Of a stretch of DNA of 64,000 bases, positions 1-8,183 are shown one piece after another. Both the position numbers and the translations under genes were made by a program. The stretch is from Candidatus Pseudomonas phytovorans (GTDB lineage Bacteria > Pseudomonadota > Gammaproteobacteria > Pseudomonadales > Pseudomonadaceae): assembly GCA_029202525.1 (NCBI GenBank), contig CP119325.1:4004001-4068000 (forward strand), read 5' to 3'. The notes under the pieces are model-generated. The model was not told the DNA's origin. It ran no database searches and saw only the letters and a list, made by a program, of their open reading frames with translations. The number at the start of each line of letters is the position of its first letter. The first letter of the stretch is position 1.

Positions 1-280
1 TGAAGCGGCGCAGGTGGCCCTGTTCGCTGACTTCGTAGGCATGCCAGACCTGCTGGTCCAGCAGCACATACAGGTAGCCCATGCGCAAAGTGCGCAGGCC
101 CATCCTCGCCGAGATATGCAGGCTACCCGCCACGGTCGTTATGCACTCCGGTCGAGTATCCGGCACCAGTGCGCGGCGCAGCGGTAATATCGGCAGACCT
201 TGCCGCTCGCAGGCCATGCACTGGTCAGACGGCAGCCCGGCTTCGGCTGTCGCAATGGCGATACGCTGACTGAGGGTCAT
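1..280 (-). CDS. T6SS effector, VasX N-terminal / BTH_I2691-like (3' part outside window)
   Basis: Only the first 93 or so codons are in the window; the gene runs off the left edge. The start reads MTLSQRIAIATAEAG, then a CMAC cysteine pair near residues 22-25, then GLPILPLRRALVP and later LRTLRMGYLYVLLDQQ. This cysteine-pair, PLRYA-like and GYLYV pattern is typical of the N-terminal domain of large VasX-type T6SS effectors. That domain is thought to engage the DUF4123 adaptor and VgrG, while the C-terminal part carries toxin activity, often pore-forming. The start codon overlaps the stop of the DUF4123 gene by 4 bases, so the two are translationally coupled. The toxic domain and any immunity gene lie outside the window, so the activity cannot be stated. 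Confidence 0.75.
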   Translation of the reverse strand, partial: MTLSQRIAIATAEAGLPSDQCMACERQGLPILPLRRALVPDTRPECITTVAGSLHISARMGLRTLRMGYLYVLLDQQVWHAYEVSEQGHLRRF

Positions 281-1200
281 AAGCGCCTCTCGTTTACTGG
301 GAGGGGATCGATCAGGCGACACCATTGCGCCTCGGAATAACGAGCGAGCATTGGGGCGAGAGGACGGCGATCGTTGACGGCTGCGTCAACCATGCTGCGC
401 ACTGCAGCAACGGTATTCAGCTTGGGATGGATGCACAGGTGATGAAGAGCGAAAACCGTGATGTCCTCCTCTGCGCTCAGGCCCAATGCTCGTGCGTCGT
501 CAATATGGTTGGATACCCGCACGGCGGCCAATGGCGGGACCTGGCATTGGCTCGCGTCCTCCGAGCCCGCACGCAGCACTCTCCAGACAGCCAGCACGCG
601 CTCGACCAACGCCACATCCTCCTGAATCCGCTGGGCAGGCTCCGGCAAAGAGTGCCGCGATCCGCTCTGCCCTTTGAGGTGGGCCAATCTTCCACCGCTA
701 CTCAGGAACAACCAGCTGTTGATCGGCCACCACGGGCCATGCTCGACCTGCCTGAACGTTGCCGCGAGCAGCTCCAGGCGAACAGGCTCATAGACTGGGT
801 AAAAGTTGAAGTGGCGCTTGGCATCGGGTATTCGGCACATGGCCGTGAGATGGGCGGCTACCGTGGCCGGTGTTGCCTCGCTGAACAGCCAGCCACACAA
901 GTAGCGTCGGTGCCGGTGCAGCCCTCTGTGCGCTGCACGGGCCGTCAGCTCGAGCAAGTCACTGCTGGGAGAAGACCCGGGCGAGGCCAGGCAGGCCAAT
1001 ACCGGGTGCAGGTGAGGCGCATGGGCCAGATCGGCCCTGTGCACACGCGTCAACGCTGCTTCGCCCAACGTTTCGCGCAGCCGAGCAAGCAAGGCATGGT
1101 CGCTTCTAGCCGTGACCGCTAGTGGGTCTATCAGTACATGGCAATGCAAATGCGCCGCATGGTGCCCTTCAATGCTGCGGGCCAGGTTCTCGACCTTCAT
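277..1200 (-). CDS. DUF4123 domain T6SS effector adaptor (Tap/TEC-like)
   Basis: This 307-residue protein has the DUF4123 layout: an N-terminal half beginning HLHCHVLIDPLA, then CGWLFSEATPATVAAHL and FNFYPVYEPVRLELL. In this family the protein is a chaperone that loads a cognate effector onto VgrG and is not itself secreted. The start at 1200 (MKVENL) is preferred because its ATG overlaps the vgrG stop as ATGA; a longer start at 1215 would lie inside vgrG. It sits between vgrG and a VasX-like effector gene, with 4-base overlaps on both sides, which is the classic vgrG-adaptor-effector order. The family call is firm; the pairing with this effector is inferred from context. Confidence 0.85.
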   Translation of the reverse strand: MKVENLARSIEGHHAAHLHCHVLIDPLAVTARSDHALLARLRETLGEAALTRVHRADLAHAPHLHPVLACLASPGSSPSSDLLELTARAAHRGLHRHRRYLCGWLFSEATPATVAAHLTAMCRIPDAKRHFNFYPVYEPVRLELLAATFRQVEHGPWWPINSWLFLSSGGRLAHLKGQSGSRHSLPEPAQRIQEDVALVERVLAVWRVLRAGSEDASQCQVPPLAAVRVSNHIDDARALGLSAEEDITVFALHHLCIHPKLNTVAAVRSMVDAAVNDRRPLAPMLARYSEAQWCRLIDPLPVNERRL

Positions 1201-3275
1201 GCCTTGACCTCGCACTTGCTACTGCCATCAGCCGTAAGCTCAAGTGACTGGCTATTGCCATCCCCCTTCGCTACCGCCTTGGTCTGCCCCTGCAGGTCGA
1301 GTGTCAAGCCGTTGATGGTAATGCCCTGGTCATCCAGCACGATGCTGCCGCCAGGGCTTCTGAACTCGATGCGTTCACTGGCCAGCAACTGGTAGACCGT
1401 CGTACGTTGTTGCACCCCCTGCCCGACGCTGATCGATTGAGCCCCATTGATCACAAGCGTGCTGTTGTTCCCGGTGAAAGCGTGGTGATTGCTACCCGTT
1501 GACTCCGTGCGGTTGTTAGCGACGTTTTCGACCAGGTCACGTTTGATGTCCAAAAGGCTGTTTTGACCTATGACCTGGGTATGGTTATTTGCTGTTTCCT
1601 GGCGGAAGTTGTTGCCGATGGTCAGTTGCTCATCCTTGCCGACTTGCTCCACTCGATTACGCCCAACAGTCGTGGTCTCATCATTGCCGACGATGTTGTT
1701 CTGGTCCCGCTGGGCATGGATGAACACTTCCTCTTTGCCCAGTTCATCCTCGAAACGCAGCTCGTTGAAGCCGTTGCCCTTGTGGGTCTGGCTCTTGATG
1801 GTCATGCGCGTCTTGTGTTTTGGCAGGTCATACGGCGGCAGCTGATTGCCGCAGTAGGTGCGCCCGGTGATCATCGGCTGGTCGGGGTCGGCATTGACGT
1901 ACTGGACAATCACGTCCTGGCCGATACGCGGTATGGCCATCGAACCCCAGCTGCCGCCGGCCCAGCCTTGCGATACACGCACCCAGCAGGAGCTGAACTC
2001 GTTGTCTTCGCTCTCGCGGTCCCACGGGAAGCTGACCTTCACCCGGCCCCATTGGTCGCAGTAGATCTCTTCGCCCTTCGGCCCCACCACCGTGGCCATC
2101 TGCGGGCCGTCGATGCGCGGCTTGGCCAAGGGCGCCGGGCGCCATTCGGCTCTGCCGGGGACCAGTACGGCGTCCTGCTTGTAGCGCGTGCCTTGCCGGG
2201 CACCTGCGGCCTCTTCCTGCAGGCTGGTGAACTGGGTGCCCTTGTGGTGCACGCGGGTTACCCGCCAGTGCATGTTCAGGTCTTCGCGCGGGTGCCCGGC
2301 CAAGGTGAAGCTCAGCCCCGGTTGCAGGCGCACATCGTCGCCGTCCACCTCGGCCATGCGGGCGTCATGGCGCCAGGCGGTGATGCGGGTGGCGGTGAAG
2401 GGCGCGCCAACCGCCCCGCGCTTGTAGCGGCCGGGGTAGTCGAAGCGCTCGTAGGTGGTGGCCTGGTGCTTGAGGTCGCTGCCCTCGGCACGCTGCTCCT
2501 GGCGGTAGGCCGGGTGGGTGAAGGTGTAGTCGCGCTGGACCTGGCGTGCAGTACGCACCTGCTCGCTGTAACGCAACCGGCGCAGGCAAGGCCTGGCCTG
2601 GTCACCGCCGCTGTTGGCGTGGTACAGCACCTGGTTGGGGCCGATGTCATCCTGCTCGAAGAAGCCTTCATCCTCGTCATCGGCCTTGATGGCGCCCTGG
2701 CTGATCTGCCCCAGCCCCAGCAGCCGGTCGGTGATGAGCAGCTTGTGCAGCTTCGGCGTGTGCTCGAAGCGGTAGACGAAGCCCTCTTCGGCCGCCAGGC
2801 GGGCGATGAAGTCGAGATCGGTTTCACCGGCCTGCACACAGAATTCGCGTACCTCATGCTTGTCGATGCTCTTCAGCTCATAGCTGGTAATGCCCTGGCG
2901 CTTGAGCATGATTTCCAGAATCTGCGGCACGGTTTTGTGCTGGAAGATCCGCCAGTTCGAGCGCAGCCCGGCGCGAGCCAGCACGGGCTCGACCAGGGCG
3001 CGGTAACGGGTGCGATGGAAGCCCGTCTCACCCTGGCTGAAGGTGCTGACCAGGCCGTGTACGTAGCGCAGCGGGCGCTCACCGCGCCAGACTGTGAACA
3101 GTACCGGCTTGTCGAGTAGCTGGCCGAAGTCGACATCGTCTTCGAAACTGATCAGTTCCAGTTGCAACTGGAACGGTGAGCTGATGGCTTCGTCCAGTTC
3201 GAACGACACCACTTCGAACTCGCTGCGGCCCACCAGCGGCTGGAAGGTAAAGCGCAAATCGGATTGGCTAGGCAT
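1197..3275 (-). CDS. vgrG: T6SS spike protein VgrG (TssI)
   Basis: VgrG trimers form the puncturing tip of the type VI secretion tube. The 692-residue protein has the gp27-like region (roughly residues 1-380), then the gp5 OB-fold near GPKGEEIYCDQWGRVKVSF and the conserved SCWVRVSQGWAGGSWG segment (roughly 400-460). A C-terminal needle follows, made of short repeats such as VGNDETTTVGRNRVEQVG (roughly 510-620). The tail stops soon after the needle, so no extra effector domain is fused and cargo is probably loaded through the downstream DUF4123 protein. A GGGGGA Shine-Dalgarno lies 6 bases before the ATG. The gene follows tssL after 13 bases. Confidence 0.95.
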   Translation of the reverse strand: MPSQSDLRFTFQPLVGRSEFEVVSFELDEAISSPFQLQLELISFEDDVDFGQLLDKPVLFTVWRGERPLRYVHGLVSTFSQGETGFHRTRYRALVEPVLARAGLRSNWRIFQHKTVPQILEIMLKRQGITSYELKSIDKHEVREFCVQAGETDLDFIARLAAEEGFVYRFEHTPKLHKLLITDRLLGLGQISQGAIKADDEDEGFFEQDDIGPNQVLYHANSGGDQARPCLRRLRYSEQVRTARQVQRDYTFTHPAYRQEQRAEGSDLKHQATTYERFDYPGRYKRGAVGAPFTATRITAWRHDARMAEVDGDDVRLQPGLSFTLAGHPREDLNMHWRVTRVHHKGTQFTSLQEEAAGARQGTRYKQDAVLVPGRAEWRPAPLAKPRIDGPQMATVVGPKGEEIYCDQWGRVKVSFPWDRESEDNEFSSCWVRVSQGWAGGSWGSMAIPRIGQDVIVQYVNADPDQPMITGRTYCGNQLPPYDLPKHKTRMTIKSQTHKGNGFNELRFEDELGKEEVFIHAQRDQNNIVGNDETTTVGRNRVEQVGKDEQLTIGNNFRQETANNHTQVIGQNSLLDIKRDLVENVANNRTESTGSNHHAFTGNNSTLVINGAQSISVGQGVQQRTTVYQLLASERIEFRSPGGSIVLDDQGITINGLTLDLQGQTKAVAKGDGNSQSLELTADGSSKCEVKA

Positions 3276-3288
3276 GTGGCGTCCCCCG

Positions 3289-4170
3289 CTACTGCTGCAG
3301 AATCGCGTTCAGCGATTCGATGACTTCGGCGGTGATCAGGTCGAGGCGGTAGCTGTAGTAGCTGTAGGCGCAGACCATGGCCACGGCCGAGATCACCAGC
3401 GGGCTCCACCAGGGCCACTCCCAGCGTCGCGGGCGGTGGGGGCAATGGACGACGTTGGTATAGGGGTCGCACAACTCCTCTGGCGTGGGGCCGCGCAGTT
3501 CACGAATGACCTTGTGCATGCGCGAGATCAGGGCGTTGATGATTTCATCGCACTTGGGGTCGAGGGCGTGCTTGCCCCGCAGGCCCAGGCAGAAGCAGTA
3601 GTAGAGGAACTCCAGCACGTCCTTGAATTCCTTGGGTGCCTGCATGACCCGTTCAAGCAGCACGAAAATTTTCTCGCCGCCCTGGGTTTCGTCGTGGAAG
3701 ATGCTGAGCAGCGGTGCGTGGCTCCAGCAGGAGTTGTTGCCCCAGGGGCGGCTCATCACCGTCTCGTCCAGGCACAGGCACAGGGCGTAGGAATAGACTT
3801 CCTGGTGGGTGATGGGGTAGCCGTGCTGGCGCATTTCTTCGCGGATGTTGCTGACCTGGTTTTGCACGGTCTTGTGCACGTAGGCAATGTTGGGCAGCTC
3901 ATCCAGGGTATGCAGGCGAATGACCAGGCCGAACAGGGGGAATGCCGCGTCGAGCATCAGGTTTTCGAAGCCGCCGCGCAGCTGGAAGTGCGGGTCGGCG
4001 GGGTAGCCGTCGAAATCCGGGTCACCTGCCCCCTGTCCTTGGTCAACCGCATAGGGTGAATCAGTGCCCTCCGGCACTTCGAGCATCGCGTAGACGCTGC
4101 TCTCTGATACATCATGGGCATCGGCAGCGCCCTTGTGTTTCACCGGAGGCAGGTCGGATTGGCCGGGCAT
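3289..4170 (-). CDS. tssL: T6SS baseplate anchor TssL / DotU family
   Basis: TssL anchors the T6SS membrane complex with TssM and TssJ. The protein has the DotU cytoplasmic domain, including CLDETVMSRPWG, FVLLERVM and LEFLYYCFCLGLRGK. It has one C-terminal membrane segment (WWSPLVISAVAMVCAYSYY, roughly residues 250-268) and only a short tail after it, so no peptidoglycan-binding OmpA domain. The ATG at 4170 is preferred over a TTG at 4194 because AAGGA lies 7 bases before it. No other core tss gene is visible; the next gene on its 5' side is pxpC. It is either the first gene of a cluster continuing left or a detached copy travelling with vgrG. Confidence 0.9.
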   Translation of the reverse strand: MPGQSDLPPVKHKGAADAHDVSESSVYAMLEVPEGTDSPYAVDQGQGAGDPDFDGYPADPHFQLRGGFENLMLDAAFPLFGLVIRLHTLDELPNIAYVHKTVQNQVSNIREEMRQHGYPITHQEVYSYALCLCLDETVMSRPWGNNSCWSHAPLLSIFHDETQGGEKIFVLLERVMQAPKEFKDVLEFLYYCFCLGLRGKHALDPKCDEIINALISRMHKVIRELRGPTPEELCDPYTNVVHCPHRPRRWEWPWWSPLVISAVAMVCAYSYYSYRLDLITAEVIESLNAILQQ

Positions 4171-4318
4171 GAAGTGGTCCTTGTCTTCGAGCAAACTGAA
4201 GACATGAACACTATCGGGGAATCAATTCTTCAAGGAGTCTGTGCCTTCCCAAATGGTTGTAGGATCCTTCTTTAAATCAAACGTGCTGGAGAAACGGACT
4301 TACCCGCAGGGATCGCGA

Positions 4319-5290
4319 TCAGCCGAAGAGCCTGGCCAGGCAGCCAAGTTTCTTGTTGTACGAACGCCGCGCCTCCAGCGCCTGCTCCAGGCTCACCTTC
4401 AAGAACCGCGCCTGCTGGTTGGGCTGCATCTGCCCAATCAAATCCAGGTCGGCGCTGATCACCGTGCCGATCATGGCGTAGCCGCCACCCGACACGGCAT
4501 CGCGGTGCAGGATGATCGGTTCCAGCCCCGCTGGCACCTGAATTGAACCGATCGGGTAGCAACTGTCGACGATATTCGAAGGGTCTGAGCCGGCACCGAA
4601 GGGCTGCTCCCGGGGCTGGAAGCTCAAGGCGCTGCCACCCTTGTAGCGGTAGCCGATACGGTCTGCTTCAGAACCGACTGTCCAGGCTTCGGTGAAAAAG
4701 CTCTGAGCGCCAGCTTCGGTCAGGCGATGGAAGTACAGCCCCGGCACCACCCGCAACACCACCTCGCCGCCCAAGGCCTGGCGCAGGGCCATGGGCAGGC
4801 TTGCGCCAGCGCGGGTCTTACCACTGGGCGCACCGACCGGCAGCAAGTCACCTGCCATCAGCTTGCGCCCATGGAACCCGCCCAATGCTCCCAGCGCGTA
4901 GGTGGAGCGGCTGCCAAGCACCTCGGGTACATCGATACCACCGGCCACGGCCAGGTAAGCGCGGGCGCCGGCCGTGGGAAAGCCGAAGCGCAGCACCTGC
5001 CCGGCGCGCACGGCAAAGGCCGTGTCGGGGCGCTGCTCGTGGCCATCCAGCAGGGCTGGCATCTGCGCACCGCAAACCGCCACCAGCGCATCCTGCTGAA
5101 ACTTCAGTTCCGGCCCCACCAGCGCACACTCAAGGGCTGCTGCACCGGCCGGATTGCCCACCAGATAGTTGGCCGCGCGCAAGGCATACTGGTCGAGTGC
5201 ACCGGATGGCGGAATACCCAGGTGGTAGTAGCCTTCACGGCCCAAGTCCTGTACCGAGGTGGCCAGGCCGGGTTTGAGTACCTTGATCAT
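4319..5290 (-). CDS. pxpC: 5-oxoprolinase subunit PxpC (biotin-dependent carboxyltransferase family)
   Basis: PxpC is one of three subunits of the prokaryotic ATP-dependent 5-oxoprolinase, which opens pyroglutamate to glutamate. The 323-residue protein begins MIKVLKPGLATSVQDLGR and continues with GIPPSGALDQYALRAAN and an ECALVGP segment, the signature of the CT_A_B (KipA, allophanate hydrolase subunit 2) domain. It is the third gene of the minus-strand operon, and its start overlaps the pxpB stop as ATGA. Annotation pipelines often call such genes urea amidolyase-like; the pxpA-pxpB-pxpC set makes 5-oxoprolinase the better call. Confidence 0.92.
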   Translation of the reverse strand: MIKVLKPGLATSVQDLGREGYYHLGIPPSGALDQYALRAANYLVGNPAGAAALECALVGPELKFQQDALVAVCGAQMPALLDGHEQRPDTAFAVRAGQVLRFGFPTAGARAYLAVAGGIDVPEVLGSRSTYALGALGGFHGRKLMAGDLLPVGAPSGKTRAGASLPMALRQALGGEVVLRVVPGLYFHRLTEAGAQSFFTEAWTVGSEADRIGYRYKGGSALSFQPREQPFGAGSDPSNIVDSCYPIGSIQVPAGLEPIILHRDAVSGGGYAMIGTVISADLDLIGQMQPNQQARFLKVSLEQALEARRSYNKKLGCLARLFG

Positions 5291-6174
5291 GCCAGCACCT
5301 CCTGCAGCGACTTGGGGTAACCGACCGGGTCGGCAAGGAAGGCATCCAGGGAGAATTCGACCGGCCGAATACGCAGGTCGAAGCGGCCCTCCTCCACATC
5401 CGCCACTGCCTGATCGTAGGCCCTGCGATCAATGGGTTTGAATTGCACGATGTCGCCCGGGCGGAAGAACACCATGTGCGCCTTCAGGTAGTTCAAGGTC
5501 TGCTCAGGGTCGTAGATCGGCGCCGGGGTGACGCCGAACATCTGGTAGCCCCCTGCCCCGCGCACCGAGTAGATACAACCGAAGCAACCGCCATGGCCCA
5601 GGGTCAGCTTGGGCGTGTCAGTACGCGGACGCAGGTATTTAGGGACTTGCAACTGCCGCTCACGCTCGACCATCTGGAACATGAATGGCAGGCCGGCCAC
5701 GAAACCGACCATCGACACGAACCACGGCGCGCCGCTGTGGGCGGCGATGAATGCATCGACATCGGCCAGCCCATTGATGCGCGCCGCGTACTCCAGGTCA
5801 GTGCCGCTCGGGTCTTGGTGGCGGTCACGGAAGCGCATCAGGGTTTCATGGGTCCAGGGGTCGTTGTACAGCACCGGGATCTCGATGATCCGCGTCTGCA
5901 ACGAGCGCTCGGCCACTGCCTGGGCCTCGGCACCTTGCACCGCTTCAAGCAGCGCCTGCGGCGCAATACGGTCGGGGTCGAAGCGGATCTGGAACGAGGC
6001 ATTGGCAAGGCACACGTCCAGCACGCCATCCAGTGCCAGCCGCTCCACGGCGCGGGTGACGGCCATGCCCTTGAAGAAGGCTTCCAGCGACATGCTTTCG
6101 CTGACTTCGGCAAACAGGTGCTCGTCGGCGCCGAAGCTGTAGCGGATCGGGGTTGTAGCAAGCGGTTCGGCCAT
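5287..6174 (-). CDS. pxpB: 5-oxoprolinase subunit PxpB (KipI family)
   Basis: Second subunit of the bacterial 5-oxoprolinase. The CT_C_D domain is recognisable by IRYSFGADEHLFAEVSES at the start, IEIPVLYNDPWTHE in the middle and GHGGCFGCIYSVRGAGGYQM later, the last close to the GFTPGFPYLGG-type region of relatives. The start at 6174 (MAEPLATT) is preferred to an upstream ATG at 6228 because AAGGA lies 6 bases before it. The length of 295 residues is longer than short KipI proteins because of a C-terminal extension. The gene lies 90 bases after pxpA and overlaps pxpC by 4 bases. Confidence 0.9.
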   Translation of the reverse strand: MAEPLATTPIRYSFGADEHLFAEVSESMSLEAFFKGMAVTRAVERLALDGVLDVCLANASFQIRFDPDRIAPQALLEAVQGAEAQAVAERSLQTRIIEIPVLYNDPWTHETLMRFRDRHQDPSGTDLEYAARINGLADVDAFIAAHSGAPWFVSMVGFVAGLPFMFQMVERERQLQVPKYLRPRTDTPKLTLGHGGCFGCIYSVRGAGGYQMFGVTPAPIYDPEQTLNYLKAHMVFFRPGDIVQFKPIDRRAYDQAVADVEEGRFDLRIRPVEFSLDAFLADPVGYPKSLQEVLA

Positions 6175-6264
6175 GACTGTTCCTTTTCTTGGAATCTTTA
6201 TAGAAAGGCAGGCGAAAACAAAATGCACGGGCTCCGGCTTGTACCTGCCGGATGCCTCACGGGC

Positions 6265-7023
6265 TCAGCGTGGTGCACGCACCACAATTCCGGCCGCATC
6301 CAGCGCCTTGCGGGTGGCCTCGACCAGGTCGAGTGCACCCGGGGTATCACTGTGCAGGCAGATGGAGTCGAATTCGATGGCCAGGTCCTGCCCCTCGACC
6401 GTGCGCACCACACCTTGCCGGCATGCCCGCAGCACACGTTCGGCCACTGCTTTGGGATCATGGCCCCGCACATTGCGGGTGAACACGATCGAGCCGCTCA
6501 GGTCGTACTCACGGTCGGCGTAGAACTCGCGCACCACCGGCTGGCCAAGTTCTTGGGCAATACGGCAGATCACCGAGCCCGGCATGCAGTACAGCAGCAG
6601 TTCCGGCTCGATTACCCGCAGGTTTTCCACCAGCAGGCGGGCAGCTTCTTCGTCACGCGCAAGGTGCATGTACAGCGCACCGTGCGGTTTGATGTGCTGC
6701 AAGCGCACCCCTTGGGCACGGGCAATTTCGCGCAGTGCGCCCAGTTGGTAGAGCATGTCGTCGACCAGTTCCTGAGCTGGCGCGTTGATGTGCCGGCGGC
6801 CGAAGCCGACCAGGTCACGGAAGCCCGGGTGCGCCCCCACGGCCACGCCCAGTGCCTTGGCCCGCTCGACGGTGCGGCGCATGGTGCCAGGGTCGCCGGC
6901 ATGGAAACCCGTGGCGATGTTGGCCGTGCTTATGTAGCCCATCAGCTCGTGGTCGACACCGTCGCCAATTGTCCACGGACCAAACCCCTCACCCATGTCC
7001 GAGTTGAAATCCACCACCTGCAT
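6265..7023 (-). CDS. pxpA: 5-oxoprolinase subunit PxpA (LamB/YcsF family)
   Basis: The LamB/YcsF fold is clear from the N-terminal VDFNSDMGEGFGPW, then ANIATGFHAGDPGTM and GAHPGFRDLVGFGRR, and HIKPHGALYMHL near residue 115. PxpA is the subunit thought to bind and open 5-oxoproline. The start at 7023 (MQVVDF) has GGAGAGA upstream; a longer reading from 7062 lacks this. The length of 252 residues is normal for the family. It is the first gene of the operon, and its promoter lies in the 120-base gap shared with the divergent LysR gene. Confidence 0.95.
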   Translation of the reverse strand: MQVVDFNSDMGEGFGPWTIGDGVDHELMGYISTANIATGFHAGDPGTMRRTVERAKALGVAVGAHPGFRDLVGFGRRHINAPAQELVDDMLYQLGALREIARAQGVRLQHIKPHGALYMHLARDEEAARLLVENLRVIEPELLLYCMPGSVICRIAQELGQPVVREFYADREYDLSGSIVFTRNVRGHDPKAVAERVLRACRQGVVRTVEGQDLAIEFDSICLHSDTPGALDLVEATRKALDAAGIVVRAPR

Positions 7024-7090
7024 GACTGTCTCTCCTGGTGCTTGTGACTGCATGCAAGCCACGTTAGATTCTCCTTGCCCCCTTGGGAAG

Positions 7091-7126
7091 ATCTATAAAC
7101 AGATAGGGTGTCTTCTGAAAATCAGA
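7091..7126. promoter_or_regulatory. Candidate LysR-type operator between pxpA and its regulator
   Basis: Two dyads lie in the 120-base divergent gap: an imperfect one, ATCTATAAACAGAT at 7091-7104, and a perfect one, TCTGA-AAA-TCAGA at 7114-7126. Paired sites in a divergent gap are typical of LysR-family self and target regulation. Function is inferred. Confidence 0.45.
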
Positions 7127-7143
7127 TACCCCAGGAGCCAATC

Positions 7144-8061
7144 GTGTCACTGACCCTGCGCCAGGTCCGTTACTTCGTCGCCACCGCCGAAATCGGCCAG
7201 ATTTCCCAGGCTGCCATCCACCTGAATATCTCTCAGTCGGCAGTGACCACGGCAATCAAGGAGCTGGAAGCCATGCTTGGCGTGCTGCTGTTTCAGCGCT
7301 CGGCCCAGGGCATGAGCCTGACCGAGGCCGGCCGGCATTTTCTGAACCGCGCCTACGTGATCCTGCACAGTGTTGACGACGCGCTGAACAGCCCGCTGCC
7401 GAACGTGCGCGCCAGCGGCCTGCTGCGCCTGGCGGCAAGCTACACGGTGATTGGCTACTTCCTGCCACACCACCTGCAACGCCTTGAACACTGGCACCCG
7501 GATGTGAAACTGGAGCTGTACGAGCAGGAACGCAGCGCCATCGAGCAAGGTTTGCTGGAGGGGCGTTTCGACATGGCTGTAGTGCTGACGGCCAACCTCA
7601 CCCACCCGGACATCGTCTCGGAAACACTGTTCAACTCCGAGCGCCGACTGTGGCTGCCCGGCCATCATCTGCTGTGCGAGCGCTCGTCGGTGAGCCTGGC
7701 CGATGTGGCCTGTGAACCGTTCATCCTGCTGACCGTGGACGAGGCCGAGCAAAGCGCCATGCGCTATTGGGAACAGGCCGGGCAACGGCCGAGCGTGCGG
7801 GTGCGGACCAGTTCGGTGGAGGCCGTGCGCAGCATGGTCGCCAATGGCAGTGGCGTGGCGATCCTGTCGGACCTGGTGCACCGGCCGTGGTCGCTGGAGG
7901 GCAAGCGGATCGAGACGGTGACTATCAGCGACCCGGTAACGCCGATGAGCGTGGGGCTGGCCTGGCACCGGGAGCGGGCGTTCAGCCCGGCGATGCAGGC
8001 CGTGCGCAATTACTTCCATGATGCGTTTCTGGCACCGCAGCAGTTGTCGGCGCGGCGCTGA
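7144..8061 (+). CDS. LysR-family transcriptional regulator of the pxp operon (inferred)
   Basis: A winged helix-turn-helix at residues 1-60 (VSLTLRQVRYFVATAE, then SQAAIHLNISQSAVTTAIKE) is followed by a periplasmic-binding-protein-like effector domain. The GTG at 7144 is chosen because AGGAG lies 6 bases before it; the earlier GTG at 7108 has no such site and would add 12 residues before the helix-turn-helix. The length of 305 residues is normal. It is transcribed divergently from pxpA, so it probably controls 5-oxoproline use. The effector is unknown. Confidence 0.9.
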   Translation: MSLTLRQVRYFVATAEIGQISQAAIHLNISQSAVTTAIKELEAMLGVLLFQRSAQGMSLTEAGRHFLNRAYVILHSVDDALNSPLPNVRASGLLRLAASYTVIGYFLPHHLQRLEHWHPDVKLELYEQERSAIEQGLLEGRFDMAVVLTANLTHPDIVSETLFNSERRLWLPGHHLLCERSSVSLADVACEPFILLTVDEAEQSAMRYWEQAGQRPSVRVRTSSVEAVRSMVANGSGVAILSDLVHRPWSLEGKRIETVTISDPVTPMSVGLAWHRERAFSPAMQAVRNYFHDAFLAPQQLSARR

Positions 8062-8071
8062 CTCTGCCTTT

Positions 8072-8180
8072 GCAGGTCCGGCCTCTTCGCGGGCACGCCC
8101 GCTCCCACCGGTAATCTAGAGGCCTCGAAGCCGTTGGTATACCTGTGGGAGCGGGCGGGCCCGCGAAGACGCCGGGCCTG
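8072..8180. repeat. Inverted pair of REP elements
   Basis: Two copies of a REP unit with core TTCGCGGGC..GCCCGC and a CTCCCAC tail lie head to head at about 8072-8110 and 8142-8180. They fill the gap between the convergent LysR gene and the hydroxylase gene and could fold into a large hairpin that ends both transcripts. Confidence 0.85.
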
Positions 8181-8183
8181 TTG

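Noticed and set aside
1563..3119. Long open frame on the plus strand opposite vgrG
   Set aside because: It is antisense to a clear vgrG, has no recognisable domain, and its composition is that of a GC-rich shadow frame.
5443..7047. 534-codon plus-strand frame across pxpB and pxpA
   Set aside because: It lies opposite two well-supported genes and spans their junction; no domain can be read.
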